From Dokdonia sp. PRO95 (GTDB lineage: Bacteria; Bacteroidota; Bacteroidia; Flavobacteriales; Flavobacteriaceae), in NCBI RefSeq assembly GCF_000355805.1, contig NZ_CM001837.1, positions 323,434 through 387,433 on the forward strand: a stretch of DNA of 64,000 nucleotides, written 5' to 3'. The notes below the pieces were generated by a model. That model saw only the letters and a program-made list of their open reading frames with translations, had not been told where the DNA came from and ran no database searches. Of the stretch, positions 7,561-18,418 are shown one piece after another. The first letter of the stretch is position 1. Every line of letters starts with the position of its first letter. Position numbers and translations under genes: made by a program.

Positions 7561-9767
7561 TATCTAGCGGGTAATTGAAAATAAAATGTAGCACCGTTAT
7601 CTACCTGACCCTCTGCCCAAATACGACCTTGATGCTTCTCTAATACTCGTTGAGAGATAGCAAGACCTATACCCGAACCTTCAAACTCGTCCTTTACAAG
7701 TCTATTAAACACTCCAAAAATTTTCTCACTATACTTATTATCAAAACCTATCCCATTATCCTTCACGTAATAAACTACAGGAGAGACACTGTTATCACAA
7801 CCTATTTCTATAATAGGTTTTTCTATAGTGTGAGAATACTTAAGAGCATTGCCTACAAGATTATTGAGCAACTGAAAAATCATAGCTCGATCTCCGTAAG
7901 CATCAGGTAATTTTGAGTCTATGATAAATTGAGCACTTTTATACTTTAGATCAACTTGTAAAAATGTAATTACTTCTTCTACTACCTCTTTCATAGAAAA
8001 AACTCCCATGGATATCTGATTTTTTCCTATCCCAGAAAAAGCCAAAATATCATCTATAAGCATGTTCATTTTACTTGTAGAGTCTATTATAGTTTGGATA
8101 GCTTTTTTACCATACTCATCAAGTGTTTCAAAGTAATCCTCTTTGATTATTTGTGCAAACCCATCTATACCACGTAAAGGAGATCTTAAATCATGAGAAA
8201 CGCTATAACTAAAAGATTCTAACTCCTTGTAAGCTTCTTTAAGTTTATCGTTAAGAAGTTTCACCTCTTGATATCTACTTATGATTATGTTAGAAATACT
8301 TGTTTTAAGCGCTTGCGCAGAAGCGATCTCATAATCTTTCCAAGGTAGGGAGGTATTTACCTGTTCCTGATTCCATTTTTCAAAAGATTTCCTTGGACTT
8401 AGCCCTTTCCCTTTTTCTTCTACTGCCTTTTCTGGATTTCCTCCCCAAGATATAAGTTGTTTGAGTTCTGGTTTAAACCACAGCAAGCAATCCTTTTCTC
8501 CCTTTGCTATAAAGACACAAAGTAATCCCGAGCCTATTTTGGCGAAAGCCGCCCCCTTGTCATACTCTTCTGCAATATTTTGAGTGGTATATATATCGCC
8601 CATCTGGGTGTCATATATCCAGTCTATAAGCGCTATAATTTCTTGTTTACTGGGAGTTTCTCCTACAGTTGACACATTATTTTCCAATAATACGGCTCCA
8701 CCTGATGCTTCGGTTATTGTGAGCATTGAGGTAGGCTTCTGGGTTAAGCCATTTGCTACATCCCATCCATCACTCATTTGCTCTACGAGCGTAGCTCTTA
8801 TTGCAGTAGTAGCGTTAATACGAGTAAGCACCTCATTTGAAGCCCTTAATGTGAGCTGCGTAGAAAATACTTGAGTTAAAAACTTAACTGTTTGTCTTTT
8901 ATAATAGTTTACAAACTTTGGACTATAATGATGACATGCTATTAAACCCCATAATTCTCCATCACTCACTATTGCCGCAGTGAGGGTCGCCCCTACCTTC
9001 ATATTCTGTAAATACTCTATGTGTATGGGAGACGATGCCCGAGACTCGCAAAGACCTAAATCTAATGGCTCGTCTTGCAAAGTGAGCTTTGCATAAACGG
9101 GAACCGTTTGTGATGCAACATCTGCTATGATACGCACACCTTGTTTTAAAAAAAGTTTACGTGCTTGCTGTGGTATATCTGTCGCAGGATAATGCATGCC
9201 TATCCAGCTATCAAGTTGTTCTTCACGAGCCTCAGATACAATCTTACCATTCCAGTTTTCATCAAATTTATAGATCATTACACGATCATAACCTGCAAAC
9301 TGTTTAATAAGCTGAGCCGTTTTATCACACATAGCCGAGACAGATACAGCTTCACTTAAGTCTGATATAATCTCGGATAACTGGCGCTGCATGAATTGAG
9401 CACTTTCTTGCTGCTCTATAGGCTCTAATTCTACATATACTAGTTGATTGTTGTGGTGAGTGACTACCACATAACGATTATCGTTAATAGTAACTTCAAG
9501 CGAGTTATTATCTCCGCTCTTGATATATGTTTCTATAAGCGTCCCATTTTCTCCTAGCACATCCTTAAGACGCTTAGAAAAAAAGTCTTCACGCTTTCGC
9601 GAAAGCGTAGAAATCACATTTTCAGATATATGTGATATCTCAAAAGATGGGTTATCTATCACAAAAAGCATCGCATGAGACTGTATGCGCCCTATAAGAT
9701 GGATTGGTTCCTTATCACAATTAGTTAGATCTATCTTTTTTGGGTATAAAGCAGATGGACTCCCCAT
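7560..9767 (-). CDS. bphP: Bacteriophytochrome histidine kinase
   Basis: A red/far-red light sensor kinase of 735 residues. Domain order: PAS (about 20-110) with Cys17 in the N-terminal tail at the position that binds biliverdin; GAF (about 135-300) with PATDIP at 194-199, a variant of PASDIP, and a histidine at about 280; PHY (about 310-490) with the PRKSF tongue motif at 458-462; then HisKA with His525 in SVSHDLRSP and an ATPase domain with NLVGNALKYS, DNGIGF and GSGIGLAI. There is no receiver, so signal output must go to the two regulators encoded just downstream. Two palindrome-related sites lie in it: a perfect one (LSRKR) and a decayed one (AFAKI). Confidence 0.96.
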   Translation of the reverse strand: MGSPSALYPKKIDLTNCDKEPIHLIGRIQSHAMLFVIDNPSFEISHISENVISTLSRKREDFFSKRLKDVLGENGTLIETYIKSGDNNSLEVTINDNRYVVVTHHNNQLVYVELEPIEQQESAQFMQRQLSEIISDLSEAVSVSAMCDKTAQLIKQFAGYDRVMIYKFDENWNGKIVSEAREEQLDSWIGMHYPATDIPQQARKLFLKQGVRIIADVASQTVPVYAKLTLQDEPLDLGLCESRASSPIHIEYLQNMKVGATLTAAIVSDGELWGLIACHHYSPKFVNYYKRQTVKFLTQVFSTQLTLRASNEVLTRINATTAIRATLVEQMSDGWDVANGLTQKPTSMLTITEASGGAVLLENNVSTVGETPSKQEIIALIDWIYDTQMGDIYTTQNIAEEYDKGAAFAKIGSGLLCVFIAKGEKDCLLWFKPELKQLISWGGNPEKAVEEKGKGLSPRKSFEKWNQEQVNTSLPWKDYEIASAQALKTSISNIIISRYQEVKLLNDKLKEAYKELESFSYSVSHDLRSPLRGIDGFAQIIKEDYFETLDEYGKKAIQTIIDSTSKMNMLIDDILAFSGIGKNQISMGVFSMKEVVEEVITFLQVDLKYKSAQFIIDSKLPDAYGDRAMIFQLLNNLVGNALKYSHTIEKPIIEIGCDNSVSPVVYYVKDNGIGFDNKYSEKIFGVFNRLVKDEFEGSGIGLAISQRVLEKHQGRIWAEGQVDNGATFYFQLPAR
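9592..9607. repeat. Palindrome copy 4 (perfect, inside bphP)
   Basis: Perfect 16-mer, read on the gene strand as Leu-Ser-Arg-Lys-Arg inside the PAS domain. A diverged relative, TTTTGGCGAAAGCC, lies at 8537-8550 in the same gene, read as Ala-Phe-Ala-Lys. Confidence 0.95.
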
Positions 9768-9774
9768 GGTTTAC

Positions 9775-12700
9775 TTACTTTTTAATTTTAAAATAAAACG
9801 TACTTCCTACATTAACTTGAGAATCTACCCAAATTGATCCATCGTGAAGTTTTACAATTTTTTCACAATGGGCAAGGCCCACGCCCGTACCTTCATATTT
9901 ATGCTGAGTTGATGCTCGCCCAAAGATTTTAAATACTTGATCAAGATCTTCTTCGGCTATTCCTATACCGTTGTCATTAATCACAAAAGTCCAATATCCA
10001 TCATCTTCAAAGGATGAAATACGTACTACAGGACTCACATCTGGCTTTGAATATTTAAGAGAGTTCCCTATTAAGTTCTGGAACAACAATCTTAACTCTG
10101 TATTATATGCTTGGATAGTAGGCATTTTACTAAGATGTATTTTACCGCCACACTCTCTCAATCTTTTACCAAGATCATATTTTACAATTTCTAGTAATTC
10201 TTGCACGTTTACTTCTGTACGTTCTAGCTCTTGCCCTATGCGACTATGTTCAAGAAGTCCTTTGATTTGGTTTGCCATTCTACCTGCTGCACCATAAATG
10301 TACCCTAAGTATTCGGTGGCCTTAGGGTCTAGATCATCTCCAAATTTCTTAAGAATAACATCACTACTAAAGCGTATCGTTCCTAAAGGTTCTTGTAAAT
10401 CATGCGAGCATATAGATACAAACTGTTCTAAATCTGTATTAATGCGCTGTAGCTCTTCATTCTTATCATACATTAACTGCTGTGCATGCTGTAAGTCTGA
10501 GATATTAACTAAGGTAGAACGTGAGTACGAGTGACCTTCTTCTGGAATTACAAGCTCTGAGTTAAGGATAATAGGTATCTCGTTACCTTCTGTATCTACA
10601 AGGGTCATTTGCTCACCTTCTATCACTCCTGTTTTTTGAATTTCATCTAGAAGTCCAAGCCCTTTAGCCTTAGAATCATCTGTATAAAAATCAAATATAC
10701 GCCTGCCTACAACCTCACTACGAGAATTTAAGCCTATTGTATCAATGAAAATTTTATTACACTCTACGATACGTCCTGTAGAAGGATCAACACTTACGTG
10801 CATCACAGGATCATTCTCATAAAAGTCTTTAAACTTCTGCTGGCTTTCTTTTAATTTCTTTTGTGAATCGACCGTTTTTGTAATGTCTACAAAGGTGATT
10901 ACAGAACCCTCTATTTTATTTGATCCTGTATAAAATGGAGAAATACGTCTTATATATGAGCGCCCACCTTTTTTATTAATTTGTGTTTCATTTACCTCTC
11001 CTGTGCTCATCACTGTTTCAATCTTACTTCTAAGTGATGATTTTTTACCAGTACCTAACTGGATCAAGAAGTGATCTATAGGTCTCCCTATATCTTGCTT
11101 CATTAACTTAAAATGTTCTTGTATAGAAGGTGTAAATTTTCTAATAGTAAGTTGTCTATCTAGAAAGATTGTTGCTATTTGAGTACTGTTAAGAATATTA
11201 TCCATGTCTGCATTAAGTAATGCTAGATCATCCATTTTTTCAATATGCTCTACATTCACGGTGTGCAGCTCCTCATTTACACTCTGTAGTTCCTCATTTG
11301 TACTTTGCAACTCCTCATTTGATGCTAGCAACTCTTCATTGAGCGTTTGTAATTCTTCATTACTAGTCTCTGCATCTTCCAGTGCTTTTTTAAGCTCTCC
11401 CCTTGTTTCCTCTATCTCGTCTATAAGATCTTTAATGCGTTCATCTGGAGCTACTGCAAGATTCATTGTACCACGAGCTATGGCTGCATCAGGATTTAAT
11501 TCCTTTTCAATAAACGTAATTACGTAATTACAATCATCAGCGTTATTTTGAAAAATGGGTTTTACTAGCACATTTACAACAGTATCTGCTCCTGCTTTTG
11601 TAGTAATAACATCATTGTAAATGAAGTCTTTTTTGGAACGTTTTGCTTTTCTTGCCGCCGAGTTTACAGCTGTTTTTAAATTATCAGGAAGCATCTTTAG
11701 TAAGTCTAAAGAAAAACCGCTTTCAGGTAATTGTGCATATTTTGAAAAAGAACCCAATGCATCTAGTACTTTAAAATCTGCATCCACATACACACTTGCA
11801 GTATCAAATTGAGACAAAAGCGCATTGCTGATACTCATTTTAACGTCACTAGTAAATGTTTCTTTCTTTTGAATCACTGTCTTTTTCTGCTTTCGCGAAA
11901 GCATAACATTACTCTTATCTGCATTTGAGGTAAGTAACTCACTATGCATTCTTTCTGATGGATGGATGTTCTTAAAAATTTTAAGCTTAGCATTTATTGT
12001 CTCAAAGGAGTTACGCAAGGCAGTTATAGACTCACTTGATCCTAGAAATAAAAATCCATTAAGTTTTAGTGCATAATGTAATGTATGCAATACCGCAGTT
12101 TGCACCTCTGGCTTTAAATAAATTAAAAGATTACGGCATGACACCATATCCATATTTTTAAATGGAGGATCTTTTAAAATATCATGATTTGAAAAAATTA
12201 TTTTCTTTCTAAGGTCTTTATCTATTTTAAACTCTTTTCCATCTTTAATAAAGAACTTCTGTAATTTACTGGGAGAAACACTCTGAACAATAGTATTATT
12301 AAAGACTCCTTGAGATGCTAGTGCAATATGCTCTTCAGAAATATCTGTTGCAAAGATTTTGAGTTTGATATCCTTCTCTTGACGATCTATTTCTTCTTGA
12401 AAGAGGATTGCTAGTGAGTATGCTTCTTCTCCGGTGGAGCAAGCCACATCCCACACTTTTATTGTATCTCCATCTCTTTTATTTCTTACAATACTAGGTA
12501 TAGTCTCAGCCTCCAATAAATTCCAAGCGTTTGTATCTCTAAAAAATTTTGTAACTCCAATTAAAAACTCCTTGTACAACACAGAAACCTCTTCTGGATG
12601 AATTTTTAAATATGCGATGTACTGATCAAAATTCCCCATTTTGAGGTTTTGCATACGTCTTTCTGTACGTCTCAGAATTGTAGGGCGCTTATAATAATTG

Positions 12701-13377
12701 AAATTTATATTGGTATTAGTATGCAGGATATTTAAAATAGCACGTAAACGTTCATTATCTTCTACAGAGAGATCGTCCTTAAAATTAAATACGTCTTCAT
12801 TATTAAAGTAACGATGTATTTCATCTATCATTTCTCCAGCGGGTACAATATAGTCTACGTCACCACTATTAATTGCGCTTGTAGGCATCCCATCAAAGCT
12901 CGCCTCATCTGGCTGCTGTACAAGTACCACTCCTCCATGTTCTTTAATCGCTTGCACGCCTTTTGTGCCATCACTACCCGTACCACTTAATATAACGCCT
13001 ACCGCTTGCTTCCCGTAAGCCTCTGCAAGAGAACTCATGAATAAGTCTATAGGAAGATTAAGTGTTTTAGCCACTGGTTTATCTAATAATATAAGGTGTC
13101 CATTTTCAATAATAAGATTCATTGAAGGAGGTATCACATAGATATGACTACGTTTTATTTCTGAGTCATTAGTAACCGCAACTATAGGAACATTTGTTTT
13201 TTTAGACAGCAATTCGGCCATGAGGCTTTTGTGGTCTGGAGATAGGTGCTGTATGATTATATAACTGTAATCGTAATTTTCGACTACATTATTAAAAAAG
13301 GCATTAAGTGCCTCTAGGCCGCCAGCACTGGCTCCTACAGCAACAATAACATGCTTTTTATTATCTGTATCTTTCAA
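9775..13377 (-). CDS. CheB-CheR-PAS-histidine kinase fusion protein
   Basis: A 1200-residue signalling protein. Residues 1-190 are a CheB methylesterase domain with Ser17 in GASAGG, His44 in IIQHLSPDH and Asp in GTGSDGT. About 200-470 is a CheR methyltransferase with the SAM site [13 protein letters not shown] and CRNLLIYL. About 650-720 is a coiled coil of repeating NEELQ-type heptads. Two PAS domains follow, then HisKA with His992 (SHDLQEP) and an ATPase domain with [17 protein letters not shown] and EGTGVGLAH. The start is TTG (13375-13377). Seven bases separate its stop from bphP. No chemoreceptors or flagellar genes are near, so it is probably not classical chemotaxis. Confidence 0.95.
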   Translation of the reverse strand: MKDTDNKKHVIVAVGASAGGLEALNAFFNNVVENYDYSYIIIQHLSPDHKSLMAELLSKKTNVPIVAVTNDSEIKRSHIYVIPPSMNLIIENGHLILLDKPVAKTLNLPIDLFMSSLAEAYGKQAVGVILSGTGSDGTKGVQAIKEHGGVVLVQQPDEASFDGMPTSAINSGDVDYIVPAGEMIDEIHRYFNNEDVFNFKDDLSVEDNERLRAILNILHTNTNINFNYYKRPTILRRTERRMQNLKMGNFDQYIAYLKIHPEEVSVLYKEFLIGVTKFFRDTNAWNLLEAETIPSIVRNKRDGDTIKVWDVACSTGEEAYSLAILFQEEIDRQEKDIKLKIFATDISEEHIALASQGVFNNTIVQSVSPSKLQKFFIKDGKEFKIDKDLRKKIIFSNHDILKDPPFKNMDMVSCRNLLIYLKPEVQTAVLHTLHYALKLNGFLFLGSSESITALRNSFETINAKLKIFKNIHPSERMHSELLTSNADKSNVMLSRKQKKTVIQKKETFTSDVKMSISNALLSQFDTASVYVDADFKVLDALGSFSKYAQLPESGFSLDLLKMLPDNLKTAVNSAARKAKRSKKDFIYNDVITTKAGADTVVNVLVKPIFQNNADDCNYVITFIEKELNPDAAIARGTMNLAVAPDERIKDLIDEIEETRGELKKALEDAETSNEELQTLNEELLASNEELQSTNEELQSVNEELHTVNVEHIEKMDDLALLNADMDNILNSTQIATIFLDRQLTIRKFTPSIQEHFKLMKQDIGRPIDHFLIQLGTGKKSSLRSKIETVMSTGEVNETQINKKGGRSYIRRISPFYTGSNKIEGSVITFVDITKTVDSQKKLKESQQKFKDFYENDPVMHVSVDPSTGRIVECNKIFIDTIGLNSRSEVVGRRIFDFYTDDSKAKGLGLLDEIQKTGVIEGEQMTLVDTEGNEIPIILNSELVIPEEGHSYSRSTLVNISDLQHAQQLMYDKNEELQRINTDLEQFVSICSHDLQEPLGTIRFSSDVILKKFGDDLDPKATEYLGYIYGAAGRMANQIKGLLEHSRIGQELERTEVNVQELLEIVKYDLGKRLRECGGKIHLSKMPTIQAYNTELRLLFQNLIGNSLKYSKPDVSPVVRISSFEDDGYWTFVINDNGIGIAEEDLDQVFKIFGRASTQHKYEGTGVGLAHCEKIVKLHDGSIWVDSQVNVGSTFYFKIKK
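11888..11903. repeat. Palindrome copy 5 (14-base core, inside CheB-CheR fusion)
   Basis: GCTTTCGCGAAAGC with both outer bases changed. Read as Met-Leu-Ser-Arg-Lys, in the linker between the CheR and PAS parts. Confidence 0.9.
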
Positions 13378-13842
13378 AAAAGTAGGGGTTAAAACTGTAA
13401 TTTTTACTAAAAAAAATAACTGAAGATATGTTTAAAACTTCAAATTAAGTTTTGTTTAAGAAATTTACGATTAAATATTAACATTTTGTTTATGTTAATA
13501 GAAAATCAAAAGAAATATTCATTTTTTTAATCAAAAGCGTTCATAGTCTCATTCAATAAAGCACATTCTACTCATTTTAATAATTACATTATTTCCAGAC
13601 TATAAGCGCTAGATCTGTTTTTTTTGACTTAGAGAGTAAGTAATTTCACAACCTCTTCACTTGCCTAATTGCACTCAACTTTATGATAATATTTTCTACA
13701 CATTATTTAATTAATGTTTGACACACTCGTTCATTATACGAGAAATAGTTTCACTTAAAAGAATTATAACAGTCTCAACAACTTTTAGGTGTATGAATAA
13801 TTCCCATTATTAAATTAAGATGATTAGTTATGAAAATTAGTA

Positions 13843-13858
13843 CGCTTTCGCGAAAGCA
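13843..13858. repeat. Palindrome copy 6 (15/16, intergenic)
   Basis: CGCTTTCGCGAAAGCA, some 80 bases beyond the rpoC terminator in the long gene-free stretch. Confidence 0.92.
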
Positions 13859-13935
13859 TAAATCAACACTTATAGTATGAATTGATCATAAAAAGGTTGA
13901 AGCCCAACTAAGAAATAAATTCGCTTTTGTCAAAT

Positions 13936-13967
13936 AAAAAACCCGCCCAGCATCGCTGAACGGGTTT
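13936..13967 (-). terminator. rpoC (rpoBC operon) terminator
   Basis: Stem of aaaacccgcccagc with gctgaacgggtttt, three-base loop, followed on the minus strand by a T-run. It closely resembles the terminator at 6441-6470 (shared CTGAACGGG arm). Confidence 0.85.
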
Positions 13968-14020
13968 TAGATATTTTTCAAATTCTTTTTTCTTAATGAA
14001 TCAAGAACTTAAATTATATA

Positions 14021-17000
14021 CTAGTTGTAATTTACTTCTTGCTTTTCAGCCATCATATTCTCAAGATCTTCTTTGCTTCCCACGAGTATATTATCGTAAC
14101 GACGCATTCCCGTTCCTGCTGGAATTTTGTGACCTACAATTACATTTTCCTTAAGACCTTCTAAGTAATCAATCTTACCGCTTACAGCAGCTTCGTTTAA
14201 TACTTTAGTTGTCTCTTGGAATGATGCTGCAGAGATAAATGACTTAGTCTGTAACGATGCTCTTGTAATACCCTGAAGGATAGGAGAAGCTGTAGCTGGA
14301 CTTACATCACGAGCTGTAACTTGATTCTTATCTTCTCTTCTAAGTAAAGAATTCTCATCGCGAAGTTCACGAGGTGAAACTAATTGACCTGGTTTAAGTC
14401 TCTCAGATTCTCCTGCATCTTCTACGACTTTCATACCGTACATTGCATCATTTTCTTCAATGAAATCTGCTTTGTGTACCAGTTGATTCTCTAGGAAGAT
14501 AGTATCTCCTGGATCTTGTATACGTACTTTACGCATCATCTGGCGCACAACAACTTCAAAGTGCTTATCATTAATCTTCACCCCTTGTAAACGATATACT
14601 TCTTGTACTTCGTTAACTAGGTACTGCTGTACTGCAGACGGCCCTTTGATATTAAGAATATCATTAGGTGTCACAGATCCATCAGAAAGTGGCATACCTG
14701 CGCGTACATAATCATTTTCTTGCACAAGAATCTGATTAGATAACTTCACTAAGTACTTTTTGATTTCTCCAAGCTTAGACTCTACGATTATCTCACGGTT
14801 ACCACGTTTGATTTTTCCGAATGAAACAACACCGTCTATCTCAGATACTACTGCTGGGTTAGATGGGTTACGTGCTTCAAACAATTCAGTTACACGTGGA
14901 AGACCCCCTGTAATATCGCCAGCCTTTGCAGACCTACGAGGTATTTTTACAAGAATCTTACCTTCTTTAATCTTATCTCCATCATCAATCATAAGGTGAG
15001 CTCCTACTGGTAAGTTGTAAGAACGTAGCGCGTTTCCTTTGCTATCCTCAATGATTAATGTTGGTATTTTTTTCTTATCTCTAGATTCAGATATTACTTT
15101 CTCTTGGAAACCTGTTTGCTCATCTGTTTCAACACGGTAAGTGATACCTTGCTCAATAGACTCAAACTTAATTTTTCCTGCAAATTCTGAAATAACTACA
15201 CCGTTAAATGGATCCCACTTACAGATTACATCTCCTTCTTTCACTTTATCACCAGAGCTGGCAAATATTTGTGAACCATAAGGAATTGTATTTGTACTTA
15301 AGGTAATACCAGTTTTAGGATCAGATACTTTTGCCTCAGAAGTACGAGAGATTACGATTTGAACATCGTTTCCTTCGCTATCTTGACCAGTTACAGTTTT
15401 AAGATCTTCGATCTCAAGTAGTCCAGGGAATTTAGCTGTTACACTAGAATCCTCAGACACACCTCCTGCTACCCCTCCTACGTGGAACGTACGAAGTGTA
15501 AGTTGTGTACCTGGTTCTCCAATAGACTGTGCTGCTACTACTCCTACAGCCTCACCCATTTGCACCGTTTTATTGGTTGCTAGGTTACGACCATAACATT
15601 TTACACAAATACCTTTCTTAGCCTCACAAGTAAGCGCAGAACGTACTTCTACAGTTTCTATTGGCGCAGCGCCTATAAGTTCTGCTATATCCTCATCTAT
15701 CTCTGCTCCTGCTTCAACGATCACTTCGTTAGTAAGTGGGTTGATAACATCATTAAGAGAAGTACGACCTATAATACGCGCACTTAGAGATTCAATAACC
15801 TCTTCATTTTTCTTAAGAGCTGCTACTTCTACTCCTCTTAACGTACCACAATCTGTACTGTTAATAATAACATCTTGTGATACATCTACTAGACGACGTG
15901 TTAAGTAACCTGCATCTGCCGTTTTAAGGGCGGTATCTGCAAGACCTTTACGTGCACCGTGCGTTGAGATAAAGTATTCAAGAATTGAAAGACCTTCCTT
16001 AAAGTTAGAAAGAATAGGGTTTTCAATAATAGCACCACCTCCATCGTTAGATTTTTTAGGTTTTGCCATAAGACCACGCATACCAGTAAGCTGACGTATC
16101 TGCTCCTTAGATCCACGTGCTCCTGAGTCAAGCATCATATACACCGAGTTAAACCCTTGTTGATCCTCACGGATACGCTTCATAGAAAGCTCTGTAAGAG
16201 TGGCGTTTGTTGATGTCCAAACATCAATAACTTGGTTATAACGCTCTGTATTAGTAATAAGACCCATATTATAAGATCCTGTAATACCCTCTACCTGCTC
16301 ATTTGCTTCGTCTATCATACCATGCTTCTCATCTGGGATAATAATATCACCAAGTGAGAATGATAATCCTCCACGGAATGCAAATCCATATCCCATAGTT
16401 TTAATACGGTCAAGGAAGTCTGCAGTTACAGGTACACTTGTTACTTTAAGAATACCACCAATGATATCACGAAGCGACTTTTTAGTCAATACTTCGTTAA
16501 TATATCCAGCTTCTTCTGGCACTGCTTCGTTAAATAATACACGACCTACAGTAGTCTCGATTACTTTATAAACAAGCTCTTTATTTTCATTAAAATCCTT
16601 AGCACGTATTTTAATGATAGCATTAATGTCTACACGCTTTTCATTGTAGGCAATATTCACCTCTTCTGCAGAGTAGAAAGTGATTCCTTCTCCTTTTACA
16701 TGAAACTCTGGAGTTGACTTTCTGGCCTTTGTCATATAGTAAAGACCTAATACCATATCCTGAGAAGGTACTGCTACTGGAGCACCATTTGCAGGGTTTA
16801 AGATATTGTGAGAAGCAAGCATTAATAACTGCGCCTCAAGTATCGCCTCTGGCCCAAGTGGTAAGTGTACTGCCATCTGGTCACCATCAAAATCGGCGTT
16901 AAATGCTGTACATACTAATGGGTGTAACTGTATTGCTTTACCTTCAATAAGCTTAGGCTGAAATGCCTGTATACCTAAACGGTGAAGCGTAGGAGCACGG

Positions 17001-18322
17001 TTAAGGAGGATAGGATGTCCTTTAAGAACATTCTCTAAAATATCCCAAACCACTGGCTCTTTCTTATCTATTATTTTCTTTGCAGATTTTACTGTCTTTA
17101 CAATCCCACGCTCAATAAGCTTACGGATTACAAATGGCTTATAAAGCTCTGCAGCCATTCCTTTAGGAATACCACACTCAAACAATTTAAGCTCAGGTCC
17201 AACAACAATTACAGAACGTGCTGAATAATCCACACGCTTACCAAGTAAGTTCTGACGGAAACGCCCTTGCTTACCTTTTAAAGAATCAGATAGAGACTTT
17301 AATGGTCTGTTAGAATCTGTTTTTACTGCAGATGACTTACGCGTGTTATCAAAAAGTGAATCTACAGACTCCTGTAGCATACGCTTTTCATTACGTAAGA
17401 TAACCTCTGGAGCTTTGATTTCCATCAATCTCTTAAGACGGTTGTTACGTATAATTACACGACGATAAAGGTCATTTAAATCCGATGTTGCAAAGCGTCC
17501 TCCATCTAGTGGCACTAGTGGGCGTAATTCTGGTGGAATTACTGGAACAACTTTCATAATCATCCACTCTGGATGATTCTCACGGTTCTTATTTGAATCA
17601 CGAAGAGCTTCTACAACTTGAAGACGTTTAAGCGCTTCCGTTTTACGTTGTTTAGACGTTTCGTTATTAGCTTTATGACGTAACTCGTAAGATAGTTCAT
17701 CAAGATCTATCCTTTTAAGAAGATCGATCAAACACTCAGCACCCATTTTGGCGATAAACTTGTTTGGATCCTCGTCATCAAGGTATAGGTTTTCTTGTGG
17801 TAAACTGTCAAGTATGTTTAAGTACTCCTCTTCAGTTAAGAAATCCATCTTGTTAAGCTCCTCACCTTCTTCACTCTTTGCAATACCTGGTTGTATAACC
17901 ACATAACGCTCATAGTAAATGATCATATCTAATTTCTTAGAAGGCAGACCAAGTAAGTAACCTATTTTGTTAGGTAACGATCTAAAGTACCATATGTGTG
18001 CAACTGGAACCACAAGATTAATGTGCCCCACGCGATCACGACGTACTTTCTTTTCTGTTACTTCAACACCACAACGATCACATACGATTCCCTTGTAGCG
18101 TATTCTTTTATATTTACCACAAGCACACTCATAGTCCTTTACAGGACCAAAAATACGCTCACAGAACAGCCCGTCACGCTCTGGCTTGTGCGTACGGTAG
18201 TTTATTGTTTCCGGCTTTAAAACTTCTCCTCTTGATGCTCCTAGAATAGATTCTGGAGACGCAAGACCAATCGAGATAGCATTAAACTTCGGCTGTTGTA
18301 CATTGTCATTATTTCTTGCCAT
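14021..18322 (-). CDS. rpoC: DNA-directed RNA polymerase subunit beta'
   Basis: The 1433-residue catalytic beta' subunit. Landmarks: the zinc ribbon [20 protein letters not shown] near the N-terminus, the catalytic loop [12 protein letters not shown] that binds the active-site magnesium, the second zinc site ([14 protein letters not shown]), and [20 protein letters not shown] before the trigger-loop region with its FHVGGVA. Length is normal for Bacteroidota. It follows rpoB after 96 bases that contain a palindrome copy, and ends the long translation/transcription block with a terminator. Confidence 0.99.
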   Translation of the reverse strand: MARNNDNVQQPKFNAISIGLASPESILGASRGEVLKPETINYRTHKPERDGLFCERIFGPVKDYECACGKYKRIRYKGIVCDRCGVEVTEKKVRRDRVGHINLVVPVAHIWYFRSLPNKIGYLLGLPSKKLDMIIYYERYVVIQPGIAKSEEGEELNKMDFLTEEEYLNILDSLPQENLYLDDEDPNKFIAKMGAECLIDLLKRIDLDELSYELRHKANNETSKQRKTEALKRLQVVEALRDSNKNRENHPEWMIMKVVPVIPPELRPLVPLDGGRFATSDLNDLYRRVIIRNNRLKRLMEIKAPEVILRNEKRMLQESVDSLFDNTRKSSAVKTDSNRPLKSLSDSLKGKQGRFRQNLLGKRVDYSARSVIVVGPELKLFECGIPKGMAAELYKPFVIRKLIERGIVKTVKSAKKIIDKKEPVVWDILENVLKGHPILLNRAPTLHRLGIQAFQPKLIEGKAIQLHPLVCTAFNADFDGDQMAVHLPLGPEAILEAQLLMLASHNILNPANGAPVAVPSQDMVLGLYYMTKARKSTPEFHVKGEGITFYSAEEVNIAYNEKRVDINAIIKIRAKDFNENKELVYKVIETTVGRVLFNEAVPEEAGYINEVLTKKSLRDIIGGILKVTSVPVTADFLDRIKTMGYGFAFRGGLSFSLGDIIIPDEKHGMIDEANEQVEGITGSYNMGLITNTERYNQVIDVWTSTNATLTELSMKRIREDQQGFNSVYMMLDSGARGSKEQIRQLTGMRGLMAKPKKSNDGGGAIIENPILSNFKEGLSILEYFISTHGARKGLADTALKTADAGYLTRRLVDVSQDVIINSTDCGTLRGVEVAALKKNEEVIESLSARIIGRTSLNDVINPLTNEVIVEAGAEIDEDIAELIGAAPIETVEVRSALTCEAKKGICVKCYGRNLATNKTVQMGEAVGVVAAQSIGEPGTQLTLRTFHVGGVAGGVSEDSSVTAKFPGLLEIEDLKTVTGQDSEGNDVQIVISRTSEAKVSDPKTGITLSTNTIPYGSQIFASSGDKVKEGDVICKWDPFNGVVISEFAGKIKFESIEQGITYRVETDEQTGFQEKVISESRDKKKIPTLIIEDSKGNALRSYNLPVGAHLMIDDGDKIKEGKILVKIPRRSAKAGDITGGLPRVTELFEARNPSNPAVVSEIDGVVSFGKIKRGNREIIVESKLGEIKKYLVKLSNQILVQENDYVRAGMPLSDGSVTPNDILNIKGPSAVQQYLVNEVQEVYRLQGVKINDKHFEVVVRQMMRKVRIQDPGDTIFLENQLVHKADFIEENDAMYGMKVVEDAGESERLKPGQLVSPRELRDENSLLRREDKNQVTARDVSPATASPILQGITRASLQTKSFISAASFQETTKVLNEAAVSGKIDYLEGLKENVIVGHKIPAGTGMRRYDNILVGSKEDLENMMAEKQEVNYN

Positions 18323-18369
18323 AATTCTGTATATGTCGAATTAATTATTGTTGTGAATGGTTGTTGTTA

Positions 18370-18385
18370 CGCTTTCGCGAAAGCG
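18370..18385. repeat. Palindrome copy 7 (perfect, rpoB-rpoC spacer)
   Basis: Perfect 16-mer in the 96-base spacer between rpoB and rpoC, which is otherwise short. It will be transcribed in the rpoBC mRNA and can form a hairpin there. Confidence 0.95.
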
Positions 18386-18418
18386 AACCCTTAAAAGAAT
18401 CCGCTTTCCAAAAACCAT

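Larger units (their letters stand above)
13378..14020. other. 643-base AT-rich intergenic region
   Basis: It separates the signalling operon from rpoC. It holds the rpoC terminator (13936-13967), a palindrome copy (13843-13858) and a weak A/T hairpin (arms 13434-13440 and 13447-13453). Frames are broken by many stops and I see no gene. The promoter for the CheB-CheR operon should lie here, but no box stands out. Confidence 0.6.

Noticed and set aside
11204-11527. Open frame on the plus strand rich in serine
   Set aside because: It is the antisense of the coiled-coil NEELQ heptads in the CheB-CheR fusion; the low-complexity composition explains it.
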